Source: CBFCZU01 sp965602635 | GTDB lineage: Bacteria; Planctomycetota; Phycisphaerae; SM23-33 | Reading direction: 5' to 3' | Assembly (NCBI GenBank): GCA_965602635.1 | Contig: CBFCZU010000066.1 | Location: 1 to 18,141, forward strand | Length of the DNA: 18,141 nucleotides | Shown here: piece by piece, positions 13,850 through 18,141 of the stretch | Numbering within the stretch: position 1 is the first letter of the stretch | How the letters are laid out: every line of letters begins with the position of its first letter | The notes under the pieces: model-generated | Databases searched by the model: none | The model's input: the letters and a program-made list of their open reading frames with translations, nothing else | Told to the model about the DNA's origin: nothing | Made by a program: the position numbers and the translations under genes

Positions 13850-14665
13850 CTAGAACTTGAAGACGTAAAAGATCGCCGTGAATACGCAGGCAGCGCCGAC
13901 GATACCGACGATGGAATAGACGACGGTCATGGTGGTCGCCCGCCCGACGCCCTCGGCCCCGCCGCGGACCCTCAGGCCCTCGTAGCAGGCGATCAAACTG
14001 ATGAGCAGCCCGAACACGCCCGCCATTATCAGCCCGCTGACGAAGTCGCGTATGCGAAGCTGGGTCTGCATGTTCTCCCAGTAGTGCTCGGACACCTGGC
14101 TGCCCAGCACCCACATGGAGGTGAGGTAGCCGCCCAGGGCGATCATGCAGTTGGCGATGACCGTCAGCAGGACCATCATCACGAACGTCGCCAGCACCCG
14201 AGGCACGACCAGGAAGCGGACCGGGTTGAGGGCGTGGGCCTGAAGCGCCTCGATCTCCTCGGCCACGACCATCGTCCCGATCTCGGCGGCGATGGACGCC
14301 CCCGCGAAGCCGCTGAGCACCACCCCTGTTATGATCGGCCCGAGCATCCGGAAGCCGGCCACGCCGATGATCATGGAGATCTTGTCAAGCTGCCCCAACG
14401 GCTCCAGCGGCGGGGCCATCTGGAGGGCGAGGATCACGCCGATGAATAGCTGCACCAGCGATACGATCCCCAGGCTGCGCACTCCGACACGCACCATCTG
14501 GTAGGCGGCGGCCTCGCGACTGGCCCGCCGCCCCAGCGCGCCCTGCCAGGACAAGCGCAGCGCCGCTCCCAGCAGCAGCACGAGGCCGCCGACATACGAG
14601 ACCAGCCCCAGCACCCGCGCGCCGAGGGAATGGACGAAGCTGGGCTGGCCGTCGCGTCCGTTCAC
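13850..14665 (-). CDS. mlaE: MlaE-family ABC transporter permease
   Basis: A 271-residue permease of the MlaE/Ttg2B family. Hydrophobic segments run at about 16-36, 62-83, 98-122, 152-180, 210-228 and 245-268. The conserved cytoplasmic loop reads FAGASIAAEIGTMVVAEEI, followed by EALQAHALNPVRFLVVPRVLA, and the final signature is YEGLRVRGGAEGVGRATT; both are diagnostic for MlaE. It forms the membrane core of the phospholipid transporter that works with MlaF (ATPase) and MlaD. The start is GTG at 14665, overlapping the stop of the STAS gene by four bases (GTGA), so translation is coupled to it. Confidence 0.93.
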   Translation of the reverse strand: MNGRDGQPSFVHSLGARVLGLVSYVGGLVLLLGAALRLSWQGALGRRASREAAAYQMVRVGVRSLGIVSLVQLFIGVILALQMAPPLEPLGQLDKISMIIGVAGFRMLGPIITGVVLSGFAGASIAAEIGTMVVAEEIEALQAHALNPVRFLVVPRVLATFVMMVLLTVIANCMIALGGYLTSMWVLGSQVSEHYWENMQTQLRIRDFVSGLIMAGVFGLLISLIACYEGLRVRGGAEGVGRATTMTVVYSIVGIVGAACVFTAIFYVFKF

Positions 14666-15018
14666 GCTTCCAGGGCCTCCTGTTGCGTGGCGACGATCTG
14701 GAAGACCGTGTCCAGGCGGGTGATCTCGAAAACGCTGCGCACCCGGTCAGTCAGCCCCGCGAGTATCAGGGAAATCTGGTTCCGGCGGACGCGCGCCAGC
14801 AGCTTGACCAGCGAGGCGACCCCGGAGGAGTCCATGTACGCTACGCCCGAGAGGTCCACGACGATCTTCTTGGGCCGCTCGTCCAGCAGAGCCAGCAGGG
14901 CCTGCTGGAACCGGGCGCTTTGGTGCAGGTCAATGTCGCCGCCTGCCTCGACCACCACGGCGGCGCGGTCCGAGCCGACCCACTTGACGCTTTGTATCGG
15001 GCTGGAATCGTCGGTCAC
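14662..15018 (-). CDS. STAS-domain protein (anti-sigma factor antagonist or MlaB-like)
   Basis: A 118-residue single STAS domain. The phosphorylation loop VVDLSGVAYMDSSGVASL carries the D-S-S-G signature (Ser64 expected to be phosphorylated, as in SpoIIAA Ser58 and RsbV Ser56), and the ending LTDRVRSVFEITRLDTVF matches the family. Two roles are possible: antagonist of the RsbW-like kinase encoded just before it, or MlaB-like subunit of the transporter encoded just after it. E. coli MlaB is also a STAS protein and binds MlaF. A protein that does both is conceivable but not shown. The start is GTG at 15018, overlapping the stop of the RsbW-like gene by one base (TAGTG), and its end overlaps MlaE by four bases. 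Confidence 0.88.
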   Translation of the reverse strand: MTDDSSPIQSVKWVGSDRAAVVVEAGGDIDLHQSARFQQALLALLDERPKKIVVDLSGVAYMDSSGVASLVKLLARVRRNQISLILAGLTDRVRSVFEITRLDTVFQIVATQQEALEA

Positions 15019-15467
15019 TACCCGTTCCTTTGATTTAGCCTCTTGAGCATGGTCAGCACCGTCCCGGCGTCCGGGGCGGGCGTGTAGGTCACCTCATCCA
15101 TGCAACTGCTCATGATGTGCACGCCCAGCCCTCCGGGGCGGACGTCCTCCAGATCGCGCGACCTTATCTGCGCCGGTTCGGCCACGTCGCCCCAGTCGCG
15201 AACCTCGATGCTGAGGGCGGCCTGGCCGGCGGACTCCGTCGGGCGCAGGACGATCTCGATGGGCTTGTCGTCATCGCCGTGGTAGGCGTGCTTGATAACG
15301 TTGGTCAGGGCCTCGTCCACGGAAAGGACTATCCCGCCGCGGTCCTCCTCGGCAAAGCCCATCAACTCGCACAGCCGCTCCACCGCCGAGCGAACCACCG
15401 GCAGGTGGGCGGGCACCGAAACGATCGACATACGAACCGGGAACTGGGGGAAGTCCGATGCGGCCAC
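15018..15467 (-). CDS. RsbW/SpoIIAB-like anti-sigma factor serine kinase (HATPase_c_2)
   Basis: A 149-residue GHKL-type ATP-binding protein of the anti-sigma factor class. The N-box SVDEALTNVIKHAYHG contains Glu52 (likely general base) and Asn56 (magnesium), the G1 box is DWGD (91-94) and the G2 box GGLGVHIMSSCMDEV (112-126). Relatives bind a sigma factor and phosphorylate a STAS-domain antagonist; the STAS gene follows directly. The start is GTG at 15467, chosen because AAAGGA (15476-15481) lies eight bases upstream; the internal ATG at 15431 lacks a good ribosome-binding site. The preceding HEAT-repeat gene ends one base before the GTG. No sigma factor gene is in the window, so any target is unknown. 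Confidence 0.88.
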   Translation of the reverse strand: MAASDFPQFPVRMSIVSVPAHLPVVRSAVERLCELMGFAEEDRGGIVLSVDEALTNVIKHAYHGDDDKPIEIVLRPTESAGQAALSIEVRDWGDVAEPAQIRSRDLEDVRPGGLGVHIMSSCMDEVTYTPAPDAGTVLTMLKRLNQRNG

Positions 15468-15468
15468 T

Positions 15469-15897
15469 TCACAGGTCCTTTGCGGATGCGGGGTTTGCCC
15501 CGAGCCAGTTCCGCCACCGCCACACGGCCTGGGAGCGCGTCTCGGCCTCGTCGTAGTAGCGGTAGCCCAGGGTCTGGCCGGTTATTTTCTTCAGGGCGCC
15601 GATGGCGAAGAACCGGACGTCCCCGGCCGAGTCGTCGAGCCGCTCCACCAGCAGCGGAACGACCGAGCCGTCCTTGGCCTCGCCCGCCCGCCGACAGGCC
15701 TCGGCCCGGATCGAAGGGTTCTCGTCCTGCAAGGCCGTCGGCAGGTCCTTGGGCCACCGGGGCCCGCATGCCGGCATGCCCGCGAGGAGCCCACACGCGA
15801 GGAGGCACCCGAAGAAACGCAGCACTCTCGGCAATGTGTCCGTCAGCGTTCCGATGTCGCGATTCCCACTCTCGGGTGATCCGCGAAACTCATGCAC
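15469..15897 (-). CDS. Small HEAT-repeat protein, probably exported
   Basis: A 142-residue protein in the longest reading. Residues 25-45 (VLRFFGCLLACGLLAG) are hydrophobic and followed by MPAC, which would suit a signal peptide, perhaps lipoprotein-like although MPAC is not a standard lipobox. After that come one to two HEAT/armadillo-like helical pairs: DLPTALQDENPSIRAEACRRAGEAK and SVVPLLVERLDDSAGDVRFFAIGALKKITG. Planctomycetes carry many HEAT-repeat proteins as protein-docking scaffolds. The start is uncertain: GTG 15897 has no clear ribosome-binding site, and starts at TTG 15834 or GTG 15825 would give a normal signal peptide. Its stop is one base before the RsbW-like start (TGA A GTG), so it belongs to this operon. 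Specific function is unknown. Confidence 0.7.
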   Translation of the reverse strand: MHEFRGSPESGNRDIGTLTDTLPRVLRFFGCLLACGLLAGMPACGPRWPKDLPTALQDENPSIRAEACRRAGEAKDGSVVPLLVERLDDSAGDVRFFAIGALKKITGQTLGYRYYDEAETRSQAVWRWRNWLGANPASAKDL

Positions 15898-15998
15898 GAC
15901 ACGTCCGCGGCACTACACGTAGTAAGACTTGCCATACCAGCATCGCCGGCGCCAAATCGCAGACCATGATTCTACGGACTGGGACGCTCCCCGGCAAG

Positions 15999-16670
15999 TC
16001 AATCTGCGGCCGCTCGGGTGAGGGAGCTGACCAGCAGGTGTGCCTGTCGCGTGGGCTCGGGTAGGCGGAATCGGCGGGCGGCGCGGAGCGTCCAGGACAC
16101 GGCCTGGGGCAAGGCGACCCGGTGGCCGACGGAGACGTACACGGGCTTGACGCCGGTTCGCGTCCGCACGACCGAGCCGACGGTTTGGCCCCGGTGGCGC
16201 AGGCGGGCGCGGCGCCCTCGCTCGCGGCCGACCGGGCCGTGCTCGCCGCACAGGCGGCTCTTGGCCACGCCGATGGTGGGCAGGTCCAGCCATAACCCGA
16301 CGTGGCTGGCGAGCCCGAGCCGGCGGGGATGGGCCAGCCCCTGGCCGTCGCAGATGAGCAGGTCCGGGCGGCGCGGCAGCGCCCTGACCGCGGCGATCAC
16401 GGCCGGGGCCTCGCGGAAGCTCAGCAGGCCCGGCACGTAGGGGAACCCGCACGGGCGGATCACGTGGCGGGAGGTGAGGACCTCCATTGTTTCGGCGTCG
16501 CAAAGCACGGCCGCGGCCACGATGCGCCTGCCGCCGTCGAGGAACGCGCAGTCGGTCCCGGCCACCGCGGCAACCTCGCCCGCCAGCAGCTCGACGCGGA
16601 CCTCGCCCGCCAGCTTCAACTGGAGCGCGACCGCCGCCTTCGGCGAGATGTCCCACTTGTGACGCACCAT
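15999..16670 (-). CDS. nfi: Endonuclease V (deoxyinosine 3'-endonuclease)
   Basis: A 223-residue endonuclease V, a magnesium-dependent repair enzyme that nicks DNA (or RNA in some species) at the second phosphodiester bond 3' of deaminated bases such as hypoxanthine. Signature segments are present in order: AGTDCAF (Asp40), FPYVPGLLSFREAP (Tyr78 wedge, Glu87), CDGQGLAHPRRLGLASHVG (Asp108, His114), GVAKSRLCGE (Lys137) and VKPVYVSVGH. These correspond to T. maritima EndoV Asp43, Tyr80, Glu89, Asp110, His116 and Lys139, so the site looks intact. Length is typical. ATG 16670 follows the threonine aldolase stop by 11 bases, so the two are probably co-transcribed; no functional tie between them is known. 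Confidence 0.93.
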   Translation of the reverse strand: MVRHKWDISPKAAVALQLKLAGEVRVELLAGEVAAVAGTDCAFLDGGRRIVAAAVLCDAETMEVLTSRHVIRPCGFPYVPGLLSFREAPAVIAAVRALPRRPDLLICDGQGLAHPRRLGLASHVGLWLDLPTIGVAKSRLCGEHGPVGRERGRRARLRHRGQTVGSVVRTRTGVKPVYVSVGHRVALPQAVSWTLRAARRFRLPEPTRQAHLLVSSLTRAAAD

Positions 16671-16681
16671 GCCTGCCCAGC

Positions 16682-17704
16682 CTAGGCCGATGCCGCTTGG
16701 CGGATCTCCGTGACGGCCGCGGCGATCTCCTCGGCTGAGACCGTCAGGTTAGTCACCGCCCGGATGGTGTCGGTGCCCCTCGCCAGGACCAGCAGCCCGC
16801 GCTGCTTGAGCCTCTCGGCCAGCTCCGCTGCCGGCATCGACGTGACGGTGAAGATTACGATGTTGGTCTCGACCGTGGCGGGGTCGAGCTCCACGCTGGG
16901 CAGTCCGGCGATTCCGCGGGCGAGCGCCTTGGCGTTGGCGTGGTCCTCGCGGAGGCGGTCGCGGTGGTTTGCCAGGGCGTACAGTGCGCCCGCGGCGATG
17001 ATCCCCGCCTGGCGCATGCCGCCGCCGAAGAGCTTGCGGAACCGCCGGGCGCGGGCGATGAACTCCTCGCTGCCGGCCAGGACAGAGCCGACCGGCGCCC
17101 CGAGGCCCTTGGAGAAGCACACGCTCACCGACTCGAAGTGCTCGGCGTAGGCGCGCTCGGGGGTGCCCGAGGCGACGGCGGCGTTCCACAGCCGGGCGCC
17201 GTCGAGGTGCATGCTCAGCCCCGCGTCGTGGGCGGCGGCCGCCACCTCGGCCACTGTCTCGATCGGCCAGACGCTCCCGCCGCCCCGGTTATGCGTGTTC
17301 TCGACGCACACCAGCTTCGTGCGCGGGAAGTGGACGTTCTTCGGCCGGAGCACGGCGCGGACGTCCTCGGCCGTGAAGATGCCTCGCTTGCCCTGAACCA
17401 GCCGGCAGGTCACCCCCGAAAGGGCGGCCGGGCCTCCGCCCTCGTAGAAGTACGAGTGCCCCTGGGCCTCGAGGATGATCTCGTCGGCCGGCTCGGTGTG
17501 GGCGCGGATGGCCACCTGGTTGGTCATGGAGCCGGATGGCATGTACACGGCCGCGGGCTTGCCCAGCACCTCAGCCGTTCGGGCCTCCAGGGCGATGACC
17601 GTCGGGTCGTCGCCCAGCACGTCGTCGCCCACCTCGGCCGCCGCCATCGCCGCCCGCATCTCCGGCGTAGGCTTCGTTACCGTGTCGCTTCGCAGGTCGA
17701 TCAT
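16682..17704 (-). CDS. ltaE: Low-specificity L-threonine aldolase
   Basis: A 340-residue PLP enzyme of fold type I. It cleaves L-threonine or L-allo-threonine to glycine and acetaldehyde in the cytoplasm. It opens with MIDLRSDTVTKPTPEMR, then has MPSGSMTNQVA for phosphate binding, GHSYFYEGGG with His83 stacking on PLP, VENTHNRGGGSVWP, SMHLDGARLWNAA with the PLP-pairing Asp, and VCFSKGLGAPVGS with Schiff-base Lys199. All match the family and length is typical (about 340). ATG 17704 overlaps the stop of the upstream gene by four bases (ATGA), so translation is coupled to a gene that runs out of the window. Serine/glycine or threonine catabolism is the likely context. Confidence 0.93.
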   Translation of the reverse strand: MIDLRSDTVTKPTPEMRAAMAAAEVGDDVLGDDPTVIALEARTAEVLGKPAAVYMPSGSMTNQVAIRAHTEPADEIILEAQGHSYFYEGGGPAALSGVTCRLVQGKRGIFTAEDVRAVLRPKNVHFPRTKLVCVENTHNRGGGSVWPIETVAEVAAAAHDAGLSMHLDGARLWNAAVASGTPERAYAEHFESVSVCFSKGLGAPVGSVLAGSEEFIARARRFRKLFGGGMRQAGIIAAGALYALANHRDRLREDHANAKALARGIAGLPSVELDPATVETNIVIFTVTSMPAAELAERLKQRGLLVLARGTDTIRAVTNLTVSAEEIAAAVTEIRQAASA

Positions 17705-18141
17705 TTCGTTCTCTCAGCCGGTTTTGGCGTCATGGGGTCGAGCACCTTGCCGGACGCGCCGGCGGCCTCGACGAGCTTGAGGGTCACGTCTCTGACCCAC
17801 AGCCGGCCCTTGGGCCAATAACAGTACAGGTCCACGCGGACCCATTGTAGCTTGTAGGGCGCGCGGTGTCCGTGCTTGGGCGGCAGGACCGACGGCACGA
17901 AGTCCGCCACCGTGGTCTTCCACTTGCCGGCGGTGCTCTTGAGCTTGGGGAACTGGCGGCGGTACACCTCGCGCCGCTGGGGCTTTTCCTCGCCGGGTGT
18001 GTGGATCAGGGCGTAGCCCTTGACGAACGGCAGGAAGGTCGGCCCCTCGCTGGCGTAGGTGATGGCGCAGCGGTAGCGGTGGCCGGGCGTCACGTCGATC
18101 CAGTCGCTGTAGCAGGCCAGCCCGTGGGCGGCGGCGACGTT
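17701..18141 (-). CDS. Partial protein of unknown function, 5' end beyond the window
   Basis: The minus-strand frame stays open to the right edge, reading in from beyond 18141; the last 146 residues are visible. Tracts such as SDWIDVTPGHRYRCAITYAS, GYALIHTPGEEKPQRREVYRRQ, STAGKWKTTVADFVPSVLPP and WVRVDLYCYWPKGRLWVRDV form alternating beta strands, consistent with a jelly-roll or carbohydrate-binding-module-like fold (the GxWxxxxxxxxxP and VRVDLYxYWPxGxxWxRDV type). I do not recognise the family with confidence. An internal GTG at 18093 is not a likely start because the upstream frame continues without a stop. Its end overlaps ltaE by four bases. Confidence 0.7.
   Translation of the reverse strand, partial: NVAAAHGLACYSDWIDVTPGHRYRCAITYASEGPTFLPFVKGYALIHTPGEEKPQRREVYRRQFPKLKSTAGKWKTTVADFVPSVLPPKHGHRAPYKLQWVRVDLYCYWPKGRLWVRDVTLKLVEAAGASGKVLDPMTPKPAERTK

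Noticed and set aside
15912..15923. Inverted repeat ACTAC-AC-GTAGT as a possible operator before the HEAT gene
   Set aside because: Only five base pairs per arm and no second copy found; likely chance.
16940..17821. Plus-strand frame opposite ltaE
   Set aside because: Antisense shadow of an intact threonine aldolase.

Overview
The window looks like GC-rich chromosomal DNA from a Gram-negative bacterium. I favour a Planctomycetota member, perhaps Phycisphaerae-like. The reasons are a diderm-type Mla lipid transporter, a Gfo/Idh/MocA oxidoreductase in a sugar operon, an archaeal-style phosphoglucosamine mutase, a fungal-type ketol-acid reductoisomerase and a small HEAT-repeat protein. That assignment is inference only; there is no rRNA or other phylogenetic marker here. 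Nineteen or more protein genes and one tRNA are packed tightly, with almost no non-coding space.

Region 1 (1-4354, + strand, visibly lower GC than the rest): the 3' end of a NagB-family sugar-phosphate deaminase/isomerase, then a tight redox cluster. The cluster holds a CoA-disulfide reductase fused to rhodanese, a 2x[4Fe-4S] ferredoxin, a MinD/Mrp-type ATPase with an inserted 2x[4Fe-4S] domain, a PPOX-type flavin-binding protein and an FmdB-type zinc ribbon. Region 2 (4551-9665, - strand): a tRNA-Gly(CCC) with its own good promoter, and upstream of it a sugar operon read right to left (GH4 glycosidase, phosphoglucosamine/phosphomannomutase, Gfo/Idh/MocA oxidoreductase, NAD-dependent epimerase). 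The tRNA 3' end faces the lower-GC redox cluster, so this may be an island boundary.

Region 3 (9669-11607, + strand): a possible terminator/attenuator hairpin, a solitary fungal-type ilvC, a hairpin after it, and an RsmC/MJ0882-like methyltransferase. Region 4 (11629-15897, - strand): a compact cluster read right to left as HEAT-repeat protein, RsbW-like anti-sigma/kinase, STAS domain protein, MlaE permease, MlaF ATPase and MlaD substrate-binding protein. The first four are joined by 1-nt gaps or 1- to 4-nt overlaps. Region 5 (15999-18141, - strand): a partial hypothetical protein, low-specificity L-threonine aldolase and endonuclease V, also tightly packed.

The most interesting features are the fusion of a partner-switching regulatory pair (RsbW + STAS) to an Mla lipid transporter, and the ATPase/ferredoxin/CoA-disulfide-reductase redox cluster next to a tRNA. 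Neither is proven to be a new system; both can be tested by gene-neighbourhood comparison.
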